Origin: Streptomyces chrestomyceticus JCM 4735
GTDB lineage: Bacteria > Actinomycetota > Actinomycetes > Streptomycetales > Streptomycetaceae
Assembly (NCBI RefSeq): GCF_003865135.1
Contig: NZ_BHZC01000001.1
Location: 7,502,001-7,566,000, forward strand
Length of the DNA: 64,000 nucleotides
Reading direction: 5' to 3'
The notes beneath the pieces are model-generated. The model did no database searches, was not told the DNA's origin, and saw only the letters and a list, made by a program, of their open reading frames with translations. This document shows positions 36,621-45,086 of the stretch, one piece after another (position 1 is the stretch's first letter; every line of letters starts with the position of its first letter). A program made the position numbers and the translations under genes.

Positions 36621-37340
36621 TCAGAAGTGCCGCAGCAGCTCGCTGAACGCCTTCAGGTGGAGCACCTGTTCGTCGGCCGGGTCGAGAACGCCGTGCTCCA
36701 GCACCCAGGTGTTGTCGTTCGGGATGAACACCGCGTTCAGGCCCGCCTGCCGGGCCGGCAGGATGTCCGACTTGGGGGAGTTGCCGATCATCCAGGTGTC
36801 GGCCGGCGTCAGCACGCGCGTCCGGATCAGCTCCTCGTACGTGCCGGTGTTCTTCTCCGGCACGATGTGCACCCCGCGGAAGTGGTGGGCCAGCCGGGAC
36901 GCCGCCACCTTCGCGCGCTGCTCCTCCGCGTCCCCCTTCGTCAGCATCAGCAGCTCGTGCCGCCCGGCCAGCTCCGCCAGCGTCTCGGCCACCCCGGGGA
37001 TCAGCTCCACCTCGTCCGCCTCGAAGGCCCGCGCCCAGCCCGCGATCCGCGCCAGCTCCGCCTCACTGGCCTCCCGCAGCCGCACCCGCCGCACACATTC
37101 GCCGAGGCTGCGCAGGAACACCTTGCTGCCGTAGCCGTGCACCACGGCGTTGGCGGCCTCGATCTCGTCCAGCAGGGCCCGTACGCCCTCCCGGCCCAGC
37201 TCCGGGTGGTCCAGCCAGGTCAGGAACTCCTCGATGACCCGCTCGAAGATCACGTTGTTCTCCCACAACGTGTCGTCGGCGTCAAAGACCAGCACCTGCC
37301 GCGCCCGGCGCGTCCCGGGCCCGCCGTCCCCTGCGCTCAC
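36621..37340 (-). CDS. HAD-superfamily hydrolase
   Basis: The 239-residue protein has HAD motif I LVFDADDTLW (D20 nucleophile, D22), motif II in LLMLTKGD, and motif IV in MIGNSPKSDILPA. A helical cap lies between motifs I and II. It should be a cytoplasmic phosphatase. GTG 37340 follows GAGGAGACGGT, a good ribosome site; the frame extends to 37388 but without a better one. Located 38 bp upstream of the NUDIX gene on the same strand. Confidence 0.86.
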   Translation of the reverse strand: MSAGDGGPGTRRARQVLVFDADDTLWENNVIFERVIEEFLTWLDHPELGREGVRALLDEIEAANAVVHGYGSKVFLRSLGECVRRVRLREASEAELARIAGWARAFEADEVELIPGVAETLAELAGRHELLMLTKGDAEEQRAKVAASRLAHHFRGVHIVPEKNTGTYEELIRTRVLTPADTWMIGNSPKSDILPARQAGLNAVFIPNDNTWVLEHGVLDPADEQVLHLKAFSELLRHF

Positions 37341-37499
37341 ACCGTCTCCTCGTTCGTGCACGTCGCCGTCGTCCGGGCCGGATGGCACCCCCGGCCCCGC
37401 GGCACCCTACTGACCGGGTACGCGCGCCCGCACCGCAATTCCGCGCGGCCCGGACCGGCCCGGACGCCGGGGCGGGGCACCGCCGGGGACAATGGCCGC

Positions 37500-37994
37500 A
37501 TGCCCGCAGAGCCCGACGCCGCGACCGTCCCCGGCGGCCCGTACCCGGTCCCCGACGCCGCCGCGTACCTGGCCGGCCGGTGGACGGTCGACCGCACGGT
37601 CCTGGACGTCCGCACCGGTACGCGGGGGACTTACCGCGGCACGGCGCACTTCCGGCCGGAAGGCGACGGGACCGCGCCCGGTGTGCTGCTGCACGTGGAG
37701 GAGGGCGAACTGACCTGGAACGGCACCACCGCCCCGGCCACCCGCACCCTGCGCCTGTGCCCGCGCCCGGACGGCACCGCCGACGTCACGTTCGCCGACG
37801 GCCGCCCCTTCCACGATCTCGACCTGCGCACCGGCCACTGGACCACCCGCCACCCCTGCGCCGCCGACCTCTACGACGGCGAGTTCACCGTCGTCTCGCC
37901 GGGGGAGTGGCACCTGCGCTGGCAGGTGGGCGGCCCGGCCAAGACCCAGTTGCTGTGCTCGGTGTACCGGAAAACCGTTCGCTCACGGTCCTGA
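37500..37994 (+). CDS. DUF6314-family protein
   Basis: The 164-residue protein is mostly beta-strand and shows LAGRWTVDRTVLD, GTAHFRP, FHDLDLRTG, CAADLYDGEF and WHLRWQVGGPAK, a pattern I associate with DUF6314. It resembles a small lipocalin-like beta barrel. No enzymatic residues are known for the family. It lies 22 bp before a methyltransferase gene and is probably transcribed with it. Confidence 0.75.
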   Translation: MPAEPDAATVPGGPYPVPDAAAYLAGRWTVDRTVLDVRTGTRGTYRGTAHFRPEGDGTAPGVLLHVEEGELTWNGTTAPATRTLRLCPRPDGTADVTFADGRPFHDLDLRTGHWTTRHPCAADLYDGEFTVVSPGEWHLRWQVGGPAKTQLLCSVYRKTVRSRS

Positions 37995-38016
37995 CGGTGG
38001 CCTACCGTCCGTCCCC

Positions 38017-38643
38017 GTGACCGAAGCCCCCGAAGCCTCAAAAGACATGGTCCGGCGCGGCTACGACGCCGTCTCGTACGCCTACCGCGCCGACGACGCC
38101 GGTGACGGCACGTACGCCCCCTGGATCGCCGCCCTGCGCGACCGGCTGCCCGACCGGGCCGACGTGCTCGACCTCGGCTGCGGGTGCGGCGTCCCGGTCG
38201 CGCGGGCCCTGAGTGCCGCGGGACATGCCGTGACCGGTGTGGACCTGAGCGAGGTGCAGGTCCGGCGGGCCCGTGACCTCGTGCCGCGCGCCGCCTTCCA
38301 CCGCGCGGACGCCGCCGGTCTCGACCTCCCCGACGCCTCCTTCGACGCCGTCGTCTGCCTCTACATGCTCATCCACCTGCCGCTCGACGAGCAGCCGGCC
38401 CTGCTCTCGCGCATCGCCCGCTGGCTGCGGCCCGGCGGCACCCTGCTCGCCGTCGCCGGTCACGGGGCCTGGACGGGCAGCGAGGAGAACTGGCTCGGCG
38501 CCGGAGCCGCCATGTGGTGGAGCCATCCCGACGCGGGCACCTACCGGAAGTGGATCACCGCGGCCGGGCTCACCGTGGACGGCGAGGAGTTCGTCCCGGA
38601 AGGCGCCGGAGGACATGCGCTGTTCTGGGCGCGGCGCCCTTAG
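38017..38643 (+). CDS. Class I SAM-dependent methyltransferase
   Basis: The 208-residue protein has the SAM loop VLDLGCGCGVPVARAL (about 46-61), acidic GVDLSEVQV, and the later strand FDAVVCLYMLIHLP, as in small-molecule type 11 methyltransferases. The start is GTG 38017. It follows the DUF6314 gene closely. The acceptor is unknown. It reads toward the DegT-type aminotransferase gene, ending 51 bp from its stop. Confidence 0.85.
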   Translation: MTEAPEASKDMVRRGYDAVSYAYRADDAGDGTYAPWIAALRDRLPDRADVLDLGCGCGVPVARALSAAGHAVTGVDLSEVQVRRARDLVPRAAFHRADAAGLDLPDASFDAVVCLYMLIHLPLDEQPALLSRIARWLRPGGTLLAVAGHGAWTGSEENWLGAGAAMWWSHPDAGTYRKWITAAGLTVDGEEFVPEGAGGHALFWARRP

Positions 38644-38693
38644 AGCAGCGACTGTGTGTCCTGCTTAGCGACGGCCCGCGCTTCCCGCTGGCC

Positions 38694-39953
38694 TCACGGC
38701 CCCGGCACCCAGCCCTCCGGTTCGAGGGCGGCTGCCATCCGGTCCAGCGCGCGCTCCGGCATACCGGGGCGCAGCGGCAGGCACACGGCCTGGCGCACGA
38801 GGTGCGCCGCTGTCCGCGCGCCCTGCTCGCGGCCGGGCGGTGCCGGTACCGCGCCCAGCGAGGTCGGCCGGGCCGCGTCGAACCCCGCGGACCGCAGGCG
38901 GGCGGTCGTCGCGGTGGGATCCGGTGTGGGCACGGCACACAGCCAGTACGTGTGTACGGGCGCGCCCACGCCGTACACCAGCGACGGGTCGGGCAGCCGC
39001 GCCACCAGCCGACGTGCCGTCGCCGCCCGCCGCTCCACCGCCCGCGCGGCGTCCGTGGTGCGCAGTCGCCGGTCCAGCAGGGCGAGCAGCGCGGCGCCCG
39101 GACGGTGCCGGATCGCGGGCATGAGGTCCGTACCGGCGAACGCCCCCACGGTGTCCTGGAGGCCGCTGGTGTGGTCGCGGCCCAGCGCTCCGGCGGCCGC
39201 CACCACCCCGGTGTAGACCGGCCGCGTGGTGAGCAGCGCCAGCAGGGCGTACTTGGCGACCCGCCGGGCCTGCGCGTCCTGTCGCTGCACCGGCCACTCC
39301 CGGTGCAGCGCGCGCATGGCCGTCAGCAGGCCGGGATCGCGGACCACCGCCACCGCGCCGCCCAGCGCGGTGGCGGTCTTGATCGGCCCGAAGCTGAACA
39401 GGGACACGTCCGCGCCCGGATCGCCCCGGAAGTCCGGGCCGCTGTACGCCTGGGCGCAGTCCTCGATCAGCAGCCAGCCGCGCCGCGCGGCCAGTCCGGC
39501 GAGGGGCCCCAGCGGCGCCTGGGTGCCGAGAAGATGGGCGACGACGACGGCCTTGGTGCGCGGGGTGGCGGCTGCCTCCCACTGCCCGGCGGCCGGCAGC
39601 AGGGTGCTCGCGTCCAGGTCCACCGGGACGGGCACCAGGCCGTGTTCCGTCACGATCCGCCACATGTCGGGAATCGTGACGGCGGACATCAGCACCTCAC
39701 TGCCACGGGGCAGCGCGGCGGCGCGCAACGCCAGGTCCAGCGCACTGCGTACCGACAGCGTCGCCAGGCATCGGGGCCCCGGGCACCGGTTCGCGCCCTC
39801 GCCCGCCACCTGCGCACTCCTGCCCGTACCGCCGTCCCCGAACCGCCGTTCCACGGTGGCCGCCCACCGCTCGGCGTCCCCGTCCCGCCCGAAGGCCGCC
39901 ATCCCGTACGCGAGATCCGGCCAGCCGATGTCGAAGTTCTTGGGTGGGTACAC
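38694..39953 (-). CDS. DegT/DnrJ/EryC1/StrS-family PLP aminotransferase
   Basis: The 419-residue protein shows the family layout: the N-terminal small-molecule site, LLIEDCAQAYSG with the cofactor-binding Asp (D165), and SFGPIKTATALGG with Lys192 as PLP Schiff base. Members transfer an amino group to a sugar or aldehyde/ketone in secondary metabolism, or act as dehydratases. GTG 39953 has GAGGAGG upstream. The gene diverges from a methyltransferase and lies near a LuxE/LuxC-like reductase pair, so an aldehyde acceptor is an attractive inference. Confidence 0.85.
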   Translation of the reverse strand: MYPPKNFDIGWPDLAYGMAAFGRDGDAERWAATVERRFGDGGTGRSAQVAGEGANRCPGPRCLATLSVRSALDLALRAAALPRGSEVLMSAVTIPDMWRIVTEHGLVPVPVDLDASTLLPAAGQWEAAATPRTKAVVVAHLLGTQAPLGPLAGLAARRGWLLIEDCAQAYSGPDFRGDPGADVSLFSFGPIKTATALGGAVAVVRDPGLLTAMRALHREWPVQRQDAQARRVAKYALLALLTTRPVYTGVVAAAGALGRDHTSGLQDTVGAFAGTDLMPAIRHRPGAALLALLDRRLRTTDAARAVERRAATARRLVARLPDPSLVYGVGAPVHTYWLCAVPTPDPTATTARLRSAGFDAARPTSLGAVPAPPGREQGARTAAHLVRQAVCLPLRPGMPERALDRMAAALEPEGWVPGP

Positions 39954-40080
39954 CGCGCACCACCTCCTCCTCACCGGGGCAGACGCAGGACGCCGCCGCC
40001 CACCTGAGCGGCCGTGCCGTGGACCGGGCCGGGACCGCCGCCGGGCATCCGGCCGCAAGCCGCCGGGTAGGGACGCCGTC

Positions 40081-40995
40081 GTGACTACTCAGGACAGCAC
40101 GCCTCATCGGAAGAACGCGCCCGACCAGGACAGCACACCTCATCAGGACAGTGCCCCCACGGCCGACGCCATGCTGCGCGCCAACCGGGAGAACTGGGAC
40201 GCCCGTACCCCGGTGCACGTGGCCAGCGACTTCTACGGGCTGGACGGCTCACGGACCGCCGACCACTGGTTCGCGCCCTTCGAATGGGACGACCTCGGGC
40301 CGCTGGCCGGCCGGGATGTCCTGCACCTCCAGTGCCACCTCGGCACCGAGACCCAGGCGTTCGCCGAGCGGGGCGCGGCGCACACCGTCGGCCTGGACTT
40401 CTCCGGCGCCGCACTGGACCAGGCTCGTCTCCTGGCGGCCCGCAACGGACGGGACATCGAGTTCGTCCAGGCCGATGTGCACCAGGCCGCCGAAGCGCTG
40501 GGCGGCCGCCGCTTCGACGTGGTCTACACGGGCAAGGGCGCGCTCTGTTACCTGCCCGACCTGTCCCGCTGGGCCCAGGTGATCGCCGGACTGCTCCGGC
40601 CGGGCGGCATGTTGTACGTGGTCGAGTTCCACCCGCTGCTCAACTCCCTGGGCGCCGCTCCCGACCCCGCCCAGGACCCGGACGACGCACGGCTGCTGCT
40701 GGCCCACGACTACCTGGAGGGCCGGGGCGCGCTCCGCAGCGACACGCCGCACACGTACACCGACGGGCCGCCGGTGGAGGGCGCGACCACCAGTTACGAG
40801 TGGCGGCACGGCCTCGGGGAGACCGTCAACGCGCTCGTCGGCGCGGGGCTGACCGTCGACCGGCTGCGGGAGACGGACCTGCTGCCCTGGAAGCGCTTCG
40901 CGACGATGGAGCAGGCGGACAACGGCTGGTGGCGGCTGCCCCCGCAGGAACCGCGCATTCCGCTACTGTTCGCGCTGCGGGCCGTCCGGTCCTGA
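40081..40995 (+). CDS. Class I SAM-dependent methyltransferase
   Basis: The 304-residue protein has the SAM region VLHLQCHLGTETQAFAERG (a variant of the GxGxG loop) and VEFHPLLNSLG, a layout of type 11 methyltransferases. The first 28 residues are a poorly conserved hydrophilic leader that contains a duplicated QDSTPH, encoded by a 19-bp direct repeat. GTG 40081 follows AGGGA. It diverges from the DegT gene with 127 bp between starts. Acceptor unknown. Confidence 0.82.
   Translation: MTTQDSTPHRKNAPDQDSTPHQDSAPTADAMLRANRENWDARTPVHVASDFYGLDGSRTADHWFAPFEWDDLGPLAGRDVLHLQCHLGTETQAFAERGAAHTVGLDFSGAALDQARLLAARNGRDIEFVQADVHQAAEALGGRRFDVVYTGKGALCYLPDLSRWAQVIAGLLRPGGMLYVVEFHPLLNSLGAAPDPAQDPDDARLLLAHDYLEGRGALRSDTPHTYTDGPPVEGATTSYEWRHGLGETVNALVGAGLTVDRLRETDLLPWKRFATMEQADNGWWRLPPQEPRIPLLFALRAVRS
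40090..40144 (+). repeat. 19-bp direct repeat in the methyltransferase leader
   Basis: CAGGACAGCACGCCTCATC (40090-40108) and CAGGACAGCACACCTCATC (40126-40144) differ at one base, and a shorter third copy (CAGGACAGTGCC) follows. The repeats encode QDSTPH twice and suggest local slippage in a disordered N-terminus. Confidence 0.7.
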
Positions 40996-41174
40996 GGCGT
41001 AGGACGGGCCGTCCGATCTGTAACCGTACGGCGGGCCTTCCGGAACCCGCCGACCGACGCCGGGCGCACCCCGGCACCACCCCGGCCAGCAGCGGGGACA
41101 CGGTTTTGGCCAGCCCCCGGCCGCTTCAAGCCGGAATGCCCGGGGCCGCATTGCACCGGCCAAACATCCCATGA

Positions 41175-41192
41175 TCCGGTGGATCCACCGGA
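41175..41192 (+). promoter_or_regulatory. Perfect 18-bp palindrome upstream of the LuxE/LuxC-like operon
   Basis: TCCGGTGGATCCACCGGA is fully self-complementary and lies 86 bp before the LuxE-like start codon. Just upstream, GGCCAAAC and TTTTGGCC form a further dyad about 45 bp apart. No regulator gene is adjacent. The palindrome is the best operator candidate for the operon. Confidence 0.5.
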
Positions 41193-41278
41193 CGGGCCCG
41201 GCACGGGCGGCCCCCACCCGGGGGCCGCCCCGCCCCGCAGCCCGGCCAACAGCTCCAGCCAGCAGAGAGGTGAACCAG

Positions 41279-42376
41279 ATGCGCGACGTGGATGCCGTAC
41301 TCGGCACGCCCTGGCACGAACTGCCCTCCGCCGACGCCGTCGTGGCCGCGGCCATGGAATGGCACTTCAACCCCGCCACCGGCTCCCGGTTCTGGGTGGA
41401 GCGCGCCGCGTCGCTGCCCTTCGACCCGCGCAAGGACATCACCACCCTCGCCGACCTGAACCGCTTCCCCGACGTCAGCGCCGAGTGGCGGGACGTACCG
41501 GTCGAGGATCTGCTGCCCGCGGGCCTGCGCGGCCTGGGCAGGCTGCCCTCCGTCTGGGAGAGCGGCGGCACCACCGGCGCCCCCAAGCGGATCGTCGACC
41601 TCGGCCAGTGGGAACGCAACACCTGCTGGTGGTCCGAGGTCCTCGACGAGCACGGCTTCCCCTCCGGCGACGGCAATCTGCTCTTCCTCGGCCCCAGCGG
41701 CCCGCACGTCGTCGCCGAAGCCCTGCGCGGCCTCGCCCGGCTGCGCGGCGCGGTGTTCTTCCCGGTCGACCTCGACCCGCGCTGGGTACGGCGCTGCCTC
41801 CAGGACGGCCAGAGCGACATCGCCCGGCACTACGTCGACCACCTCCTCGACCAGGCCGAATGGGTGCTCACCTCGCAGAACATCTCCCTGCTGTACGCGA
41901 CCCCGCCCCTCCTGGAGGCGATCGCCGAACGCCCGCGCCTCGCCGGACTGGTCCGCGACAAGGTGCGCGGCATCATGTGGGGCAGCACCTCCATCGACCC
42001 CGAGACACTGCGGCTGCTGTCCACCGAGGTCTTCCCCGACGCGGCCGTCAGCGGCCTGTACGGAAACACGATGATGGGCGCCGCACCCCAGCGGCCGGCC
42101 GTGCCCGACGACACCGAGCCGTGTGTCTTCCAGAGCTTCCACCCGTACGTGCATCTGTCCCTGCTCGACCCCGACGACCTGTCCCGCGAGGTGGCGTACG
42201 GCGAGCGCGGCCGGGTGTGCATGCGTCAACTGAGCCCGGAGGTGCTGCTGCCGCACGTGCTCGAACGGGACACCGCGATGCGCGTCGCGCCGGTGCCGGG
42301 CTTCGGGGGCGACGGGGTGGCCGACGTCCAGCCGTTCTCCGACGGCGGCAAGAAGATCATCGAGGGGGTGTACTGA
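41279..42376 (+). CDS. LuxE-like acyl-activating protein (adenylate-forming)
   Basis: The 365-residue protein has an ATP-binding loop ESGGTTGAPKR (residues 94-104), as in adenylate-forming enzymes, but lacks the C-terminal domain of CoA ligases; the length fits LuxE acyl-protein synthetases (about 370). MWGSTSIDPETLRLLSTEVFPD and SGLYGNTMMG are the following core strands. LuxE activates an acid as acyl-AMP and passes it to LuxC for reduction to aldehyde. The next gene is LuxC-like and starts 2 bp later. Databases often call relatives phenazine antibiotic biosynthesis proteins; no phenazine gene was seen here. GAGG precedes ATG 41279. Confidence 0.75.
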   Translation: MRDVDAVLGTPWHELPSADAVVAAAMEWHFNPATGSRFWVERAASLPFDPRKDITTLADLNRFPDVSAEWRDVPVEDLLPAGLRGLGRLPSVWESGGTTGAPKRIVDLGQWERNTCWWSEVLDEHGFPSGDGNLLFLGPSGPHVVAEALRGLARLRGAVFFPVDLDPRWVRRCLQDGQSDIARHYVDHLLDQAEWVLTSQNISLLYATPPLLEAIAERPRLAGLVRDKVRGIMWGSTSIDPETLRLLSTEVFPDAAVSGLYGNTMMGAAPQRPAVPDDTEPCVFQSFHPYVHLSLLDPDDLSREVAYGERGRVCMRQLSPEVLLPHVLERDTAMRVAPVPGFGGDGVADVQPFSDGGKKIIEGVY

Positions 42377-42377
42377 C

Positions 42378-43871
42378 GTGCCGAACCGTCCGGAAACGGC
42401 CACGGGTACTGACACCGCGGCCGGCACCGGCGGGGCCCCCGACGACATCACCGTCGAACGCCCCTCGGGCCCGTACCGCTCCGCCGCCCGCACCACCTTC
42501 ACCGACGCCACCGGCAGCCCGGCGGGCGAACTGTCGCTCGCGCCGCCGCTGCTGATCCGCCAGGTGCTCAACGAGATGCGCGCCGCACCGGAACAGCCCG
42601 CCGCCGAACGCCTCGCGGCCCTCGCCAGGGCGGGCGAGCTGTTCGCCACCGCCACCCTGGACGGGGAGACTCCCGACGCGTACTGCCGCCGCCAGGCGCT
42701 GGTCTCCGGGCTGCCCGTGTCCGCCGCCCGCCGCACCCTCGACCGGGTGGCGCGGACCGGTCGCGCCGCGGCGGACACCCTGGCCGCGCAGCGCCCCACG
42801 GGCGCCGTGCCCCTCGACGCCCTGTCCGCCGGCGACACGACGGCGGTCTGGGTACGCAAGGGCGACGTCCTCGGCGTGCTGGCGCCCGGCAACCACCCCG
42901 CCACCCACCTGGAGTGGCTGGGCGCCCTCGCCCTCGGCTACCGCGTCGCCGTCCGGCCCTCCCAGCGCGATCCGTTCACCCCGCGGCGGCTGGTCCGCGC
43001 GCTGCGCGAGGCCGGGCTGGCACCGGCGTACACGGCACTGCTGCCGACCACCCACGAGCACGCGGAGGCCCTCGTCGAGCAGGCCGACCTCGGTCTGGTC
43101 TACGGCGGTGACGGCGTCGTCGCCCGTTACGCCGACAGCCGACGGGTGCTCGCGCAGGGACCCGGCCGCTCCAAGGTGCTGATCACTCGGGAGGTGCCCT
43201 GGCGGGACCACCTGGACACTGTCGCCGATTCGGTGGCCGCCGACGCCGGGGTGCAGTGCCTCAACGCCAGCGCCATCCTGTGCGAGGACGACCCGCAGGG
43301 CCTCGCACGGGCGCTGGCCGACCGCCTCGGACGCCTGCCGCTGCTGCCGCCGGACCACCCGGACGCGGTACTGCCCGTACGGCCGCTGGACGAGGCCCGG
43401 CGCCTTGCGCAGCAACTGCACGACACCGTCGGTGCGGTCGGTGCGGTCGATCCGGCCGGCACGCAGTCGGTGGCAGCCCCGGAGACGGACCCGGCTGAAC
43501 GGTTCTTCGCCGACCTGGGCGACGGCAGCGCCGTCCTCCGGCCACTCGTCGTCTCCCTCGACAGCCCGCAGGACCCGCACTTCGGCACCGAACTGCCCTT
43601 CCCGTACGCGGCCGTGGCGCCCTGGACGCCGGACCTGCGCCCGTCCGCGTTCGGCCGGACCCTGTCCCTGACGGTGCTGAGCGAGGACGCCTCGCTGGTA
43701 CGTGAGTGCGTCGCAAGCCCGCGCATTCGCAACGTCCACCAGGGCGACGTCCCCACCCACTGGACCCGCCCCGGGCTCCCGCACGACGGTGCGCTCGCCG
43801 AGTTCCTGATGGAGTCGAAGACCTTCGCCGGAGGCCCCGGGGCGGCGGCCGGCCCGGGACCGGCCGGATGA
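42378..43871 (+). CDS. LuxC-like acyl reductase (aldehyde dehydrogenase fold)
   Basis: The 497-residue protein has the aldehyde-dehydrogenase fold of LuxC acyl-CoA/acyl-protein reductases. GNHPATHLEW and ALALGYRVAVRPSQRDPFTPR form the cofactor region, and GVQCLNASAIL holds the candidate nucleophile Cys294. It should reduce an activated acid with NADPH to an aldehyde, working with the LuxE-like protein encoded 2 bp upstream. The start is GTG 42378. The acid is unknown. Confidence 0.78.
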   Translation: MPNRPETATGTDTAAGTGGAPDDITVERPSGPYRSAARTTFTDATGSPAGELSLAPPLLIRQVLNEMRAAPEQPAAERLAALARAGELFATATLDGETPDAYCRRQALVSGLPVSAARRTLDRVARTGRAAADTLAAQRPTGAVPLDALSAGDTTAVWVRKGDVLGVLAPGNHPATHLEWLGALALGYRVAVRPSQRDPFTPRRLVRALREAGLAPAYTALLPTTHEHAEALVEQADLGLVYGGDGVVARYADSRRVLAQGPGRSKVLITREVPWRDHLDTVADSVAADAGVQCLNASAILCEDDPQGLARALADRLGRLPLLPPDHPDAVLPVRPLDEARRLAQQLHDTVGAVGAVDPAGTQSVAAPETDPAERFFADLGDGSAVLRPLVVSLDSPQDPHFGTELPFPYAAVAPWTPDLRPSAFGRTLSLTVLSEDASLVRECVASPRIRNVHQGDVPTHWTRPGLPHDGALAEFLMESKTFAGGPGAAAGPGPAG

Positions 43872-43978
43872 CGCCCGGCCGCTGTCGCCCGGCGGTACGG
43901 ACCGGTCCCCGCCGTACCGCCGTCCGGGGGCCGTCCCGGTCGTTCCGTGCTCAACATCCGGTGCGTAGGGTTCCGGGC

Positions 43979-45052
43979 ATGGTCCTCTCCGGATTTCCGC
44001 GGCTTCCGCTCCGCGCCGTGCTCTTCGCCGACGGGGTGTTCGCCCGACTCGAAGGCAAGACCGCCCAAGGGGTGCTGCGGCACAGCACCGTCCTCGAATC
44101 CGTGGCGGTCGTCGACCGCCTCCATCCGTCCGGCAGCACGGCGTCCGTGGTGCCCGGAACCGACGTCCCGGTCGTCCGCTCACTGGAGGAGGCCCTGCCG
44201 TACCGGCCGGAGGCGCTGGTCGTGGCCATGACCGAGTCCGACCACGTGGAGGTCGTGGGCGGCGAGGTACGGCACGCGCCGCGGCCGCCGGGCGACCTCC
44301 CGGCGTTCTGGTGGGAGCAGATCGCGACCGCCGTACGCAACGGTCTGCACGTCATCTCCTGCCTCCACCTCCCGCTGCGCCACACGGAGTTCGCCGACAA
44401 GACCGCGCACGGCCAGCAACTGGTCGACGTCCGGCGCCCGCACGACGAACTGCCGAAGTACTCGGGCCGGCTGCGGCGCACCCGCGCCCGGCTCGTCCAC
44501 GTCGCGGGCAGCGACTGCGTGGTGGGGAAGCGCACCGTCGCCCTGCAACTGCACCGGGAGGCACGGGCCCGCGGCATCGACGCCGGATACATCGGCACCG
44601 GTCAGACCTGCCTGCTGGCCGGCTGCACGGAGGGCGCGATCATCGACCGTACCCCCGTCTTCCAGGCGGCCGGACTCGTCGAACACCTGGTGCTGCGCGC
44701 CGACCCCCGGCACGACCTGCTGATCATCAAGGGCCAGGCGTCCGTGCTGCATCCCGCCTTCGGCGGCCTGGCCACCGCGATCCTCCAGGGCTCGCAGCCC
44801 GACGCCGTCGTCTTCGTGCACGACCCGCGCCGCACCCACCGCTACCACTGGGAGCACGTCCCGGTGGGGGAGCCGCGCAGCGAGATCCGTACGGTGGAGG
44901 AGCTGGGCGGCGCCCCGGTCGTCGCCGTCGCCACTCGCGGCCGGGACAGCGTGGCGCGCCTGCGCCCGCTGGGGCTGCCGGTCGTCGACGTGCTCGACGG
45001 CGGCGGCACCGCCGAACTGATGGACGTGCTCGGCCCCGTACTGAACCCATGA
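43979..45052 (+). CDS. DUF1611 P-loop protein (DgcN-like)
   Basis: The 357-residue protein has an N-terminal domain and a P-loop domain with GSDCVVGKRT (residues 177-186). HGQQLVDVRRP and LIIKGQASVLHPAFGG are conserved in DUF1611. The characterised member DgcN acetylates D-glutamate in a D-glutamate catabolic route with a DgcA enolase-like partner; no DgcA homologue is visible here. The next gene is an SMP-30-type lactonase, so a role with a D-amino acid or lactone is possible. ATG 43979 lies 107 bp after the LuxC-like gene. Confidence 0.82.
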   Translation: MVLSGFPRLPLRAVLFADGVFARLEGKTAQGVLRHSTVLESVAVVDRLHPSGSTASVVPGTDVPVVRSLEEALPYRPEALVVAMTESDHVEVVGGEVRHAPRPPGDLPAFWWEQIATAVRNGLHVISCLHLPLRHTEFADKTAHGQQLVDVRRPHDELPKYSGRLRRTRARLVHVAGSDCVVGKRTVALQLHREARARGIDAGYIGTGQTCLLAGCTEGAIIDRTPVFQAAGLVEHLVLRADPRHDLLIIKGQASVLHPAFGGLATAILQGSQPDAVVFVHDPRRTHRYHWEHVPVGEPRSEIRTVEELGGAPVVAVATRGRDSVARLRPLGLPVVDVLDGGGTAELMDVLGPVLNP

Positions 45053-45086
45053 TCCCGACATCCCCGTGACGAGGAGACTGTGCACC

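Noticed and set aside
41279..43871. Phenazine biosynthesis genes
   Set aside because: Relatives carry that name in databases, but no core phz gene (PhzE, PhzF, PhzB-like) is present; the LuxE/LuxC reading fits length and motifs better.
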